Shown: one piece after another, positions 19,193 to 28,253 of the stretch
How the letters are laid out: each line of letters begins with the position of its first letter
Numbering within the stretch: position 1 is the first letter of the stretch
Assembly (NCBI GenBank): GCA_015075635.1
Contig: JABTUA010000001.1
Coordinates: forward strand, 1,178,001-1,242,000
Length of the DNA: 64,000 bases
Direction of reading: 5' to 3'
Source: Polyangiaceae bacterium
GTDB lineage: Bacteria; Myxococcota_A; Polyangia; Polyangiales; Polyangiaceae
Translations under genes and position numbers: made by a program
Notes under the pieces: generated by a model
Told to the model about the DNA's origin: nothing
The model's database searches: none
The model's input: the letters and a program-made list of their open reading frames with translations, nothing else

Positions 19193-20451
19193 GGTTCCTC
19201 GTTGGCGAAGGAGAGAAGCACGTCCAGAGCCACGTTGACTCCGTTCGCGCACTGCTCGCGGGTCGAGAGCTCCCGGGGGTTGTGGCTGATGCCGTCGTAT
19301 TCACCCGGCACGAACACCATGCCGGCCTGGGTCAGGCGCGCCATCTCTTGGGCGTCGTGCCCGGCGCCGGACACGATGCGCTCGGTGGAGAGGCCCCGGG
19401 CCTTCGCCGCGGCCTCGACGCGGTCCTGAACCACGTCCGCGAAGCGCACCGTCTCGGTGCGGGCGGTCTGGCGCCAGCTGAGCTTGACGTTCTCGAGCGT
19501 CTCGACCTCGGCGTAATACTCGATGAGATCTGCCTCGGCGCGGCGCATCAGCGCGTCGTCGGGGTTTCTGAGATCCACGCTGCACACGACCTCCGCTGGC
19601 ACCACGTTGACCAGCCCCGGCCGCGGGATGATCGAGCCCATGGTGGTGCGCATGCCGTCCCCGTAGCGGCCCGAGGTGGCCATCTCGCGCATGCGGAGCG
19701 CGATGCGCGCGGCGGCGACCGCCGGATCGGCGCGCAGACCCATGGGCGTTGTGCCGGCGTGGGCGCTCTTGCCCACGATGCCGAGCTCGTGCCAGCTGAT
19801 GGCCTGCACGCCGGTGACCACGCCGATGTCCGTGCCGTTCGCGCGCAAGACCGGGCCTTGCTCGATGTGGCACTCCAGGTAGGCGTAGGGCGCGGCGAGC
19901 AGCTCCTCGCTGTCGCCCAGGAAGCCGATGGCCGAGAGCTCGTCCTTGAGCAGGAGCCCCCGCTTGTCCCTGAGAGCGTAGGCGGCCTCGAGGGTGAGGC
20001 GCCCGGTGGCCACGGCGCTCCCGAGCATGTCGGTGCCGAAGCGCGAGCCCTCTTCGTCCGTGAAAAACGCGACCACCAGCGGCCGCAGCGTGCGGAGGCC
20101 GTGCTGGTTCAAGCTGGCGATCACCTCGAGGCCGCCCAAGACGCCCAGGCAGCCGTCGAAGCGACCGGCGGTCTCCACGGAGTCGATGTGCGAGCCCATC
20201 ATCACGGGCGAAAGCTCGGGTCGTTGGCCTTCGCGCCGGGCGTAGACGTTGCCGATGCGATCGACCGTGACCGCCAAACCCAGGCGCTTCATCTGCTCGA
20301 CCACGTGGCGGCGACCAGCGCCGTCGGCAGCGGTGAGCGCCAGGCGGTTCACCCCGCGGAGGCCCGTGCGCGGGTCGTCGTAGGCGCCGATCTCGCCCAG
20401 CGCTGCCAGCGAGGCGTAGAGGCGATCGGGATCGATGGAGGGCTGGCTCAT
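19189..20451 (-). CDS. M20-family N-carbamoyl-amino-acid / allantoate amidohydrolase
   Basis: A 420-residue metallohydrolase from the ATG at 20451. Bi-metal motifs are visible: '[20 protein letters not shown]' (His/Asp ligands), [10 protein letters not shown] (catalytic Glu), 'CHIEQGPVL', '[11 protein letters not shown]' in the dimerisation domain, and '[11 protein letters not shown]' plus 'DGISHNPRE' near the C-terminus. The family (HyuC, AllC, PydB-like) splits the carbamoyl group from N-carbamoyl-amino acids, allantoate or ureidoglycolate-type substrates. ATGA overlaps at both ends couple it to ssnA and to the nitrilase-like gene. Exact substrate unknown. Confidence 0.92.
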
Positions 20452-21662
20452 CGGAGCTCCTTCATGCGTTGCCAGAGAGCCGGGGCCTCCGCGTTGGCGT
20501 TGCGGTGGATCCGCGCGAGATCTGCCCGAGTGAGCCGGCCGTCCTCGACGACGAGCTCGCCGGCGACCAGGACGTGCCGCGGCTTGTCGGCGTCGCCCCA
20601 GACGGCCAGATCTGCGGCAGCGCCCAGGCTGAGCTCGGGCTCGAGGCGTACTCCGAACAGCTCCGAAGCCAGCGCGTAGGCGCCGCGTGCCCGAGCCGCG
20701 AGCAGCTCCGGGCCGAGCGGATGGCCCGCGCGCTCGGCTTCCTCGGCGAGCGCTGCGCGCTCCAGGGCCATCTCGGCGGGGTAGCCGTCGGTGCCCAAGG
20801 CGACGTGCCGGCTCGCGTCGAGGTTCTTGGCGAAGCCCACGCGGTTTCCGGCGTTGGAGCGCGGGTTCTGCACCAGCCACAGCCCGGCCTCGTCCGCCGC
20901 GCGCACCTGCTCCGGCGTGAGGTGCACGCCGTGCGCCAGGATCGAGCCGCGCGGCAGCGCGCCGAGCTCGAGCAGGCGCTCGAGCGGCCCGGCGAACCCG
21001 CGGCGCTTGGCGTCCGCGACGTCCGCCGCGTCCTCCGCCACGTGAACGTGCACCGGCAACCCGAGCCCGCCTGCGAGCCTCACCGTCTCGTCGCTGACCG
21101 TGAACGAGGCGTGCAGGGCCGCCAGCGGCCGGACCAGCGGGCGGCGGTTTTCCCGGGCGAAGCGCCGGCACTCCCCGAGGCCGCGGCGCCCTTCCTCCGG
21201 GCCGCCGTTGCGATCCGTGGCGCCGTAACCGGTGGCCAGGCGACAGCCCAGGCTGTGGGCCGCGTCGCCGAGCAGATCGAGCGAGCCTTCGATCAAGGCG
21301 GGCGACTCGTGGTGGTCGATGAGCGCGGTGGTGCCGGCGAGCAGCGACTCCGCCAGGTAGAGCTCGGCGGAGACGAACAGCGACTCCGCGTCGAGGGCGC
21401 GGTCGAGCCGCCACCACAGCCGCTCCAGGATTTGGACGAAGCTCTCCGGCGGCGGCTCCGGCGCAGGCATGCCGAGCGGCGCGAGGCCGCTGTAGAGGTG
21501 CGTGTGCGCGTTGACGGCGCCAGGGCGGATGGACAGGCCGCGGCAATCGAGGACCTTCGCGCCGGCCGGGGCGCGGGCACCCGGGCCGAGCGCGGCGATC
21601 ACGCCGCCGTCGACCAGAACCGAGTGCTCGCCTGCGTCGAGATACAGGGCGCTCAGCGCCAC
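20448..21662 (-). CDS. ssnA: SsnA-type amidohydrolase (chlorohydrolase/aminohydrolase family)
   Basis: A 404-residue amidohydrolase. The metal-site His pair is His53/His55 in 'NAHTHLYSG'. It continues with 'TTALIDHHESP', 'VHVHVAED', 'LAHGVHLTPEQ', 'QNPRSNAGNRVGF' and 'LGTDGYPAEM'. The NAHTHLYSGL and NPRSN..NRVG motifs are those of SsnA, the aminohydrolase of the E. coli yge-ygf purine cluster, not of guanine deaminase. It overlaps the xanthine dehydrogenase gene by ten bases and the M20 gene by four. Proposed substrates are ring intermediates of reductive purine breakdown (inference from cluster). Confidence 0.9.
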   Translation of the reverse strand: MALSALYLDAGEHSVLVDGGVIAALGPGARAPAGAKVLDCRGLSIRPGAVNAHTHLYSGLAPLGMPAPEPPPESFVQILERLWWRLDRALDAESLFVSAELYLAESLLAGTTALIDHHESPALIEGSLDLLGDAAHSLGCRLATGYGATDRNGGPEEGRRGLGECRRFARENRRPLVRPLAALHASFTVSDETVRLAGGLGLPVHVHVAEDAADVADAKRRGFAGPLERLLELGALPRGSILAHGVHLTPEQVRAADEAGLWLVQNPRSNAGNRVGFAKNLDASRHVALGTDGYPAEMALERAALAEEAERAGHPLGPELLAARARGAYALASELFGVRLEPELSLGAAADLAVWGDADKPRHVLVAGELVVEDGRLTRADLARIHRNANAEAPALWQRMKELR

Positions 21663-24286
21663 TTCTCCCGATCTCCCTTGATGCGGCCGACGCTCATCGC
21701 CTTGGCGGCGGGCGAGTCCTTCATCGGCAACGTGGTGCGGCGAATGCCGTCGAAGGCCTCCAGCGCACCGGCCACCGCGCCCGCAGTGGGCACCAGGCCG
21801 ATCTCGCCGACACCTTTGGCCCCGAACGGACCCTCGGGCTCCGGCTCCTCGACCATGATCACGTCCACCTTGGGCATGTCGCGGGCGCGCAGGACGCCGA
21901 TCTCGCGCAGCTTGAACGTGACCGGCATGCCGTTCTCCGTCGGCAGCTCCTCGGTCAGGGCGTAGCCGATGCCCATGTGCACCGAGCCCTCGATCTGGCC
22001 GGAGCAGAGCACCGGGTTCACCACGCGCCCGACGTCGTGCGCGGCGACGAAGCGCTCGATGCGCCCTTTTTCGTCCAGGATGCAGACCTGCGTGGCGTAG
22101 CCGAAGGCGGTGTGCGTCTTGATCTTGGCCGCCGGCTTGCCGAGCGGGGTGGTGTCGGCGATCACGATGTCCGCGGCGTAGACCTGGCCCACCAGATCAC
22201 CGAGCGTCTTGCCGCGATCGAGATCCGCCTTGAGCTTCTCGGCGGCGCTCTTCACGGCGTTGCCGGCGAAGAGCGTGGCGCGGGAGCCGGTTGTCTGACC
22301 GCAGCCGAGGGCGAACGTCGAGTCCACCTTGGGGCGGAACACGCTGCCGGGCAGGCCGGTCACCTCGGTCGCGAACTGGATCAGGATGGTGAGCAGGCCC
22401 TGACCCATCTCGGTGTAGCCGTTGTAGAGCGACACCGTCAGGTCCTTCTCGACCACCATCCGGCACTTGCCCCACTCCTCGACGCCGTTGCCGATGCCGC
22501 TGTTCTTGATGCCGCAGCCGATGCCCACGGCTTTGCCGGCGTTCTTGGCCTGGTAGTAGACGTCTTTGACGGCCTCGAGGGTCTTGCGGATGCCGACGGA
22601 CTTCTCCAGCACCTGGCCCGTGGAGAACAGGTCGCCAACGGCGACGATGTTGCGATCGCGGATCTGGTAGGCGTCGATGCCGACCTTCTTCGCCAGGAGA
22701 TCCAGGCAGCCCTCGATGGCGAAGCTCGCCTGGTTCGCGCCGAAGCCGCGCATGGCGCCGCAGGGCGGGTTGTTGGTGTAGGCGGCGACGGCCTCCACGT
22801 CCACGTTCGGGACGCGGTAAGGCCCGCAGGAGTGGCCGGCCGCGCGCTCCAGCACTTTGCCGCCCACGGAGGCGTAAGGACCCGAGTCGCCGACCATGCG
22901 CGCCTTCACCGCAGTGAGGCGTCCCTCCGCGTCGCAGCCCACCTTGTACTGCATGTGGATGGGGTGGCGCTTCGGGTGGATGCGGATGGACTCCTCGCGC
23001 GTCAGCTCGATGCGCACGGGCCGACCGGTGAGCTTCGCGAGCAGCGCGGTCTGCGACTGCACGCTCATGTCCTCCTTGCCGCCGAAGGCGCCGCCATTCG
23101 GCACCAGCTCGACGTACAGGTCGTCTTCCGGGATCCCCAGGAGCTTCGCCACTTGCCGGCGGTCGTCGAACACGCCCTGGCCCTGGGTGTAGAGGGCCAT
23201 CTTCCCGCCCGGCAGCGGCTCTGCCAGGGCCGCCTCCGGCTCCAGGTACAGGTGCTCGATGCGCTGGGTCTGCCAGGTCCCCTCCACCACGTGGGCGCTC
23301 TGGGCGAAGGCCACCTCGACGTCGCCGCGCTTGATGATGGAGCGCGAGAGCACGTTGTCGTGGGTGGGGTTCACGCGCGGCGCGCCCTCCGCGAGCGCTT
23401 CGGCCGGCGAGAGCATGGGCGTCAGCACCTCGTAGTCCACCTCGACCAGGGCCGCTGCGGCGCGCGCCGTCGCCTCGTCGTCGGCCGCCACCGCCGCGAG
23501 CACGTCGCCGACGTAGCGGGCTTCTTCGCCGACGGCGATGAACGCAGGCCAGTCGGCGTAGAGCAGGCCGTACCAGCGCTCGCCGGGCACGTCGGCGGCG
23601 GTCGCCACCGCGCGGACGCCGGGGTGCGCCTTGGCCTTGGTCGTGTCGATGCGCGTCACCTTCGCCCGCGGGTGCGGCGACAGCACCAGGGCGCCGTGGA
23701 GCATGCCCTCGCGCACCATGTCGGCGACGTAGGGCCGGTCGCCGAGGGTCATCTCCGCGCCCCGGTAGCGGGGGTAGGGCTTGCCGAGGCCGGCGTCCGC
23801 GCTCGCCTCGGGCAGCGGCTCGCCGCGCTTCGCCTTCGCGTAGAGCTCGATGGCGTCGATGATCTTCACGTAGCCGGTGCAGCGGCAGAGGTGGCCATCG
23901 ACGGCCTTGGCGATCTCGTCGCGGCTGGGGCTCGGGTTCTTGTCGCAGAGCTGCTTGGCGCGCAGGGCGAAGCCGGGGATGCAGAAGCCGCACTGGAGCC
24001 CGCCGGACACCACGAAGGCTTGGGAGAGCAGCGAGCGATCGCTCTCGGGCAGGCCCTCCAGCGTGACCACCTCCTTGCCCGCCACCTTCTCGGCGTCGAG
24101 GGCGCAGGTCGTCTTCGCCTGGCCGTCTACCAGGGCCAGGCAGCAGCCGCACTGGCCCTGGGGCTGGCAGCCGTCCTTGGTGGAGGTGACGCCGCAGCGG
24201 TCGCGGAGCGCGTCGAGCAGCGACTCCCCCGCCGCCACTTCGAGGTGGCGCTTCTCCCCATTCAGCGTGAAGTCGATGCCGGGCAT
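21653..24286 (-). CDS. xdhD: Selenium-type xanthine dehydrogenase (XdhD-like), fused Fe-S and molybdenum domains
   Basis: An 877-residue protein. Residues 1-155 form the two [2Fe-2S] domains: Cys40/46/49/61 with the DGCQPQGQCGCC spacing typical of the selenium-dependent subgroup, then 'CGFCIPGF...GHLCRCTGY'. The molybdopterin domain follows with 'GAFGGKED', 'GAMRGFGANQASFAIE', 'GQTTGSRAT' and 'GPFGAKGVGEIGL', which contains the catalytic Glu. There is no FAD domain, and no separate FAD subunit (YgfM-like) is in the window. It would hydroxylate hypoxanthine, xanthine or a related heterocycle. Acceptor unknown. Cofactor selenium is predicted by family only. Confidence 0.92.
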   Translation of the reverse strand: MPGIDFTLNGEKRHLEVAAGESLLDALRDRCGVTSTKDGCQPQGQCGCCLALVDGQAKTTCALDAEKVAGKEVVTLEGLPESDRSLLSQAFVVSGGLQCGFCIPGFALRAKQLCDKNPSPSRDEIAKAVDGHLCRCTGYVKIIDAIELYAKAKRGEPLPEASADAGLGKPYPRYRGAEMTLGDRPYVADMVREGMLHGALVLSPHPRAKVTRIDTTKAKAHPGVRAVATAADVPGERWYGLLYADWPAFIAVGEEARYVGDVLAAVAADDEATARAAAALVEVDYEVLTPMLSPAEALAEGAPRVNPTHDNVLSRSIIKRGDVEVAFAQSAHVVEGTWQTQRIEHLYLEPEAALAEPLPGGKMALYTQGQGVFDDRRQVAKLLGIPEDDLYVELVPNGGAFGGKEDMSVQSQTALLAKLTGRPVRIELTREESIRIHPKRHPIHMQYKVGCDAEGRLTAVKARMVGDSGPYASVGGKVLERAAGHSCGPYRVPNVDVEAVAAYTNNPPCGAMRGFGANQASFAIEGCLDLLAKKVGIDAYQIRDRNIVAVGDLFSTGQVLEKSVGIRKTLEAVKDVYYQAKNAGKAVGIGCGIKNSGIGNGVEEWGKCRMVVEKDLTVSLYNGYTEMGQGLLTILIQFATEVTGLPGSVFRPKVDSTFALGCGQTTGSRATLFAGNAVKSAAEKLKADLDRGKTLGDLVGQVYAADIVIADTTPLGKPAAKIKTHTAFGYATQVCILDEKGRIERFVAAHDVGRVVNPVLCSGQIEGSVHMGIGYALTEELPTENGMPVTFKLREIGVLRARDMPKVDVIMVEEPEPEGPFGAKGVGEIGLVPTAGAVAGALEAFDGIRRTTLPMKDSPAAKAMSVGRIKGDREKWR

Positions 24287-24307
24287 GGGGCAGAGAATAT
24301 CAGAGTC

Positions 24308-25768
24308 TCAGCCGAGGCCCACCCGCGCGTTGAACTCGCCGATCAGCTCGTCGAGCTTGGGCGCAAGCTTCGGGATCCCGGTCCAGTACTCGTCGTCGTG
24401 CCACTGCTGTTGGATCTCCGCGTAGGTCTTCCCCTGCTGCTCGACCCACGTGTAGTACTTCAGGCTGTGGACGCGCTTCTTCGCGGGGTGCGACAGCTCC
24501 TCCATCAGGTCGGTGCCCACGCCCAGGATGTGGCGCTCGTGCGCCACGGCGGCGTCCACCTCGGTGAAGGCGCCGCGCTCGGCGTTCAGCTCGGCGAGGC
24601 GGCTCTGGTACATCTCCATCGAGTCGGTGAGCACGGTCATCACCACGCTCTCGCGGCCGAGCTCGTACCACTTGGCCAGCTTGATGGCGCTGAGCAGGTT
24701 GGCCGCGCCGGAGATCCCGAGGAGCGAGAGCTTGTCGATGAAGGCCGCCGAGAGGCCGCGGCTCGCCAAGTGCTTCTTGCCCGCCGGCTCGTTGAACAGG
24801 CGGATGGCCGAGATGCTCGCCTCGTCGTCGATGGCCATCACCAGATCGGTGTTCTTCACGTTGTGGATCCAGGGCACGTGTTTGTCCCCGATGCCCTCGA
24901 TGCGGTGCTCGCCGAAGCCGTTGGCGAGCAGGGTGGGGCACTGCGCGGCTTCGCTCGCGCCGATCTTGCTGCCCGGGAAGTGTTTCTTCAGGTAGTCGCC
25001 GGCGGCGATGGTGCCCGCGGAGCCCGTGGTCACCACCAGGCCCGCCAGGCGCCCCTTCGGGCCGAGCTCCTTCTCGAGCACCTCGGCCATGGCACGACCG
25101 GTCACCTCGTGGTGCCAGAGGTAATTCCCGAGCTCCTCGAACTGGTTGAAGATCATCAGCGACTGGCCGGAGCGGCGGAGCTCCCAGCACTTGTCGAAGA
25201 TCTCCTTCACGTTGCTCTCGGTGCCCGGCGTCTTGATCACCTCGCCGGCCACCTTGCTGAGCCACTCGAAGCGCTCCTTGCTCATGCCCTCGGGCAGGAT
25301 GGCGATGGACTCGCAGCCGAGCAGCGCCGAGTCGTAGGCGCCGCCGCGGCAGTAGTTGCCGGTCGAGGGCCAGACGGCCTTCTGCGAGGTGGGATCGAAC
25401 TGCCCGGTCACCAGCCGGGGCGCCAGGCAGCCGAAGGCCGCGCCGACCTTGTGGGCGCCGGTGGGGAACCATTTGCCGACCAGCGCGATGATGCGCGCCT
25501 CGATGCCGGTCAGCTCGCTCGGGAACTCGACGAAGTTCACGCCGCCGAAGCCGCCGCCCTTCTCGACCGGCTGGTTGTGCCAGTTGATGCGGAACAGGTT
25601 CAGCGGGTTCACGTCCCAGAGCCCGACGCTGCCGAGCCCCGCCACGACCTTCGGCGGGATCTTCTTGGGATCGACCATTTGAGCCAGCGTCGGGATGACG
25701 ATGTTCTTCTCTTTCGCGCGCTGGACGGCCTTGGCGAGGCCCGCTTCGTTCACGGTCAGGTCGATCAT
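24308..25768 (-). CDS. Fold-type II PLP-dependent enzyme, purine-cluster associated
   Basis: A 486-residue protein with a tryptophan-synthase-beta/cysteine-synthase-like core. The PLP lysine is probable in 'PTGAHKVGAAFG' (about 147). 'AVWPSTGNYCRGGAY' resembles the STGN substrate loop, and 'TTGSAGTIAAGDYLK' is the Gly-rich phosphate loop. It is longer than DpaL/YgeX (about 400 residues) and clearly different from it, so the specific reaction is not recognised. Position between xdhD and a threonine-synthase-like gene, with an ATGA overlap upstream and 21 bases to xdhD, argues for a lyase acting on a diamino- or ureido-acid intermediate (inference). Confidence 0.85.
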   Translation of the reverse strand: MIDLTVNEAGLAKAVQRAKEKNIVIPTLAQMVDPKKIPPKVVAGLGSVGLWDVNPLNLFRINWHNQPVEKGGGFGGVNFVEFPSELTGIEARIIALVGKWFPTGAHKVGAAFGCLAPRLVTGQFDPTSQKAVWPSTGNYCRGGAYDSALLGCESIAILPEGMSKERFEWLSKVAGEVIKTPGTESNVKEIFDKCWELRRSGQSLMIFNQFEELGNYLWHHEVTGRAMAEVLEKELGPKGRLAGLVVTTGSAGTIAAGDYLKKHFPGSKIGASEAAQCPTLLANGFGEHRIEGIGDKHVPWIHNVKNTDLVMAIDDEASISAIRLFNEPAGKKHLASRGLSAAFIDKLSLLGISGAANLLSAIKLAKWYELGRESVVMTVLTDSMEMYQSRLAELNAERGAFTEVDAAVAHERHILGVGTDLMEELSHPAKKRVHSLKYYTWVEQQGKTYAEIQQQWHDDEYWTGIPKLAPKLDELIGEFNARVGLG

Positions 25769-26982
25769 GGGGTTCCTTCTTTCAACACCTGGCTCAAAGC
25801 CGCAAGGCTCGGCTCGATGACGGGCGGGCTGGCCTTGGCGGCGCGCGTGGCAGCGCCGATGTCCTTCAGACCGTTGCCGGTGACGAGCACGACGATCTCC
25901 TCGTCCGCGGCGAGCTCCGTCAGCTCCGCTCCGGCGTAGGCCGCCGCCGCCGCCGGCTCGGCGAAGACCTGCGCGGTCCGGCCCAGCGTGGCGATGGCCG
26001 CGAGGATCTGCTCGTCGGAGACGATCACGAAGGCGCCGCCGGTCTCGCGCACGGCGGCGAGGGCGCGCTCGCCGTCGGCGGGTTTTCCCGCGGCGATGCT
26101 GTCGGCCAAGGTGTGGGTCTCGCAGGGCTCGATGTGGTCGCTGCCGGCCAGGAACGCCCGCGCGATGGGCGAGGAGCCCTCCGCCTGCACGCCCATGATC
26201 TTCGGCATGCGCTCGATGAAGCCGAGCTCGACCAGCTCACGGAAGCCCTTGTGCACGCCGACCAGGATGTTGCCGTCGCCGACCGAGACGAACACCCGAT
26301 CCGGCGCCTTCCAGCCGAGCTGCTCGGCGATCTCGAAGGAGACCGTCTTTTTGCCCTCGGTGGTGAAGGGGTTCTGGGCGGTGTTCCGGCAGTACCAGCC
26401 GAGCTCCCGGGCCGCCGCCTCCGAGAGCGCGAAGGCGTCGTCGTAGCTGCCGCGCACGAGCACCAGGCGCGCGCCGAAGATCTGGAGCTGGGCGATCTTC
26501 GCCGGCGGCGCGCTCGCCGGCACCAGGATCACCGGCTCGATGCCGGCGCAGGGCGCCATGGCGGCCAGGGCCACGCCGGCGTTGCCGGTGGAGGCCGTGA
26601 TGATGGGCGAGAGGCCGAGGGCTTGGGCGCGCTGCACCACCACCGCGCTCGCGCGGTCCTTGAGCGAGGCGGTGGGCATGCGGCCCTCGTCCTTGAGCCA
26701 GACGCGCGCGACCCCGAGCTTCGCCGCCACGCGGGGCGCGGCATACAGCGGCGTGCCGCCGACGCCGCGCAGGGGGCCGGCGCTCGCCGCCGGTACCGGC
26801 ACCGGCAAGAGCGGCGCGTAGCGCCAGAGCGAGGGATCACGGCTCGCGCTGATGGCGTCGCGGCTCGCTCCCCCGAAGTCCGGGCGGACGTCCAGGTTGC
26901 CGTCGCAGCGCGGGCAGCGGTAGGTGGCTTCGTCGGGGCGAAGCTCGCCGCCGCAGCGGCGGCACGCGTAACCCAAAAACAC
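25765..26982 (-). CDS. Threonine-synthase-like PLP enzyme with N-terminal zinc ribbon
   Basis: A 405-residue protein. The N-terminus has a short zinc ribbon (Cys7-x2-Cys10 and Cys23-x2-Cys26: CRRC...CPRC), as in threonine synthase and related diaminopropionate lyase-like enzymes. The PLP lysine is in 'PTASLKDRASA', with 'ASTGNAGVALAAMA' as the substrate loop and 'VFVSVGDGNILVG' as the phosphate-binding loop. Threonine synthase itself is the closest label. The location inside a purine-type catabolic operon, without hom or thrB, makes a beta-elimination (ammonia-lyase) role equally plausible. It overlaps the next PLP gene by ATGA. Confidence 0.85.
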   Translation of the reverse strand: MFLGYACRRCGGELRPDEATYRCPRCDGNLDVRPDFGGASRDAISASRDPSLWRYAPLLPVPVPAASAGPLRGVGGTPLYAAPRVAAKLGVARVWLKDEGRMPTASLKDRASAVVVQRAQALGLSPIITASTGNAGVALAAMAPCAGIEPVILVPASAPPAKIAQLQIFGARLVLVRGSYDDAFALSEAAARELGWYCRNTAQNPFTTEGKKTVSFEIAEQLGWKAPDRVFVSVGDGNILVGVHKGFRELVELGFIERMPKIMGVQAEGSSPIARAFLAGSDHIEPCETHTLADSIAAGKPADGERALAAVRETGGAFVIVSDEQILAAIATLGRTAQVFAEPAAAAAYAGAELTELAADEEIVVLVTGNGLKDIGAATRAAKASPPVIEPSLAALSQVLKEGTP

Positions 26983-27014
26983 GTCAGGGTTCTAGCGCGG
27001 CGGAAATTCAGCGT

Positions 27015-28253
27015 CTACGCGCGTGTGGCGGCCTTCCGCGCCCGGTCGATCTCGAGCGACGCCCGGAGCCCGCGGGTCCGGAGCGAGAACCAGACCAGGC
27101 GCTTCTTGTCCATGACGAAGAAGCGCTTGGCGTGGCGCGCGAGGGCTTTGGGATCGATGCGGAAGCCGAGCCCGGGCAACGCCGGCGGCGAGAGCTTGCC
27201 GCGCCGGTGCAGGAACGGCGTCTCCAGCAGCCCGTCCCGCGCTTCCGGCACCCAGCCCGGCGGGTTCAGCGGGTACTCGAGCTCCTTCTCGGCGCCGGTC
27301 GCCAGCCAGAGCTGCAGGTTCACCGCGAAGCCGATGCCGTTGGTCCAGGTGTGCGGCGTGTAGCCGAGCCCGGCCTGCTTCGCCAGCTTCGCCACCTCCA
27401 GCGTCTGCGCGATGCCGCCCGTGAAGATCGCGTCGGGCTGGAAGATCGAGTAGCAGCGCCGCTCGATCATCATGCGGAGCTCCGGTAGCCCTCCCGTGTG
27501 GAGCTCCGCGCCGCTGATGGGCACGCGGCTGTATCGACTGAGCTCCGACAGCTCCTCGTAGCCGTCCATGGGCAGCGGCTCCTCGACCCAGGTCAGGCCT
27601 GCGTCGGCACAAACGTCGGCGAAGCGCTTGGCGCGCGCGAGATCCCAGAGCGGCGCCGGGCCGATGGCGGTGACGCGCCAGGCCTGGTTCACGTCCACGC
27701 CGAGCTTCATGCGACTGCCCACGGCCTTGGCGGTCTCCACGACCTGGCGCTCGTCCACGGCCGGATCGAAGTCGTGGACGCGCAGCTTGAGCACCGAGAA
27801 GCCCTCGCTGAGGCGCGCTTCGGCCTCCTCGATGCGCGCGCCGGGCTCCTTCACCTCGCCGGTCGAGGCGTAGAGCGGAACCTCCCGCGGCGTGCCGCCG
27901 AGCAGCTCGTACACGGGCTTGTTCGCCAGCTTGCCTTTGATGTCCCAGAAGGCCGGCTCGATCCACCAGTTGCGCCAGCCGAGGTAGCCCATCTCGCGCA
28001 GGCGCTGCTGCACCAGGCCGATGTCCGTGGCGTCGGCGCCGATCAGGTAGGGCCCCACCAGCTCGCCCAGGCCCGCGCGCTCGTGGCCCATGCAAGGCCC
28101 CGCGCTGTAGCCCTCGATGCCGTCGTCGGTCGTGATCTTGATCAGCGTGAAGCGGTTCTCGTTCTGCGGAAAGCCGGGGATCCAGCTCGGCCGAAAGGTC
28201 GCCGGGAGCGGCACGGCGACGTGAAACAGCTCGATCTTGGCGACGCTGGTCAT
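27015..28253 (-). CDS. Enolase-superfamily enzyme (mandelate racemase / muconate lactonizing type)
   Basis: A 412-residue protein from the ATG at 28253. The capping domain begins 'IELFHVAVPLPATFRPSW' and the barrel follows. Metal ligands are Asp in LGVDVNQAW, Glu in WVEEPL and Glu in 'ISGAELHTGG'. The C-terminal base is the His of 'YTPHTWTNG'. The first acid-base motif reads LKLRV (KxR instead of KxK), so chemistry may depart from mandelate racemase. Likely a sugar-acid or hydroxy-acid dehydratase or an epimerase. Its ATG overlaps the nth stop (ATGA); the threonine-synthase-like gene starts 32 bases downstream. Confidence 0.85.
   Translation of the reverse strand: MTSVAKIELFHVAVPLPATFRPSWIPGFPQNENRFTLIKITTDDGIEGYSAGPCMGHERAGLGELVGPYLIGADATDIGLVQQRLREMGYLGWRNWWIEPAFWDIKGKLANKPVYELLGGTPREVPLYASTGEVKEPGARIEEAEARLSEGFSVLKLRVHDFDPAVDERQVVETAKAVGSRMKLGVDVNQAWRVTAIGPAPLWDLARAKRFADVCADAGLTWVEEPLPMDGYEELSELSRYSRVPISGAELHTGGLPELRMMIERRCYSIFQPDAIFTGGIAQTLEVAKLAKQAGLGYTPHTWTNGIGFAVNLQLWLATGAEKELEYPLNPPGWVPEARDGLLETPFLHRRGKLSPPALPGLGFRIDPKALARHAKRFFVMDKKRLVWFSLRTRGLRASLEIDRARKAATRA

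Noticed and set aside
20452..21546. Upstream extension of the M20 hydrolase frame (785 residues).
   Set aside because: It is a shadow of ssnA; the domain starts at the ATG at 20451, which overlaps the ssnA stop.
24300..25472. Antisense and alternative frames over the PLP genes.
   Set aside because: Composition is Arg/Gly-rich with no motifs; the PLP enzyme frames explain the region.
21977..25939. A 1320-residue plus-strand open frame across the purine cluster.
   Set aside because: It is the antisense of xdhD and the first PLP gene; it has His/Leu/Gly-rich low-complexity composition and no domain. High GC opens such shadow frames.
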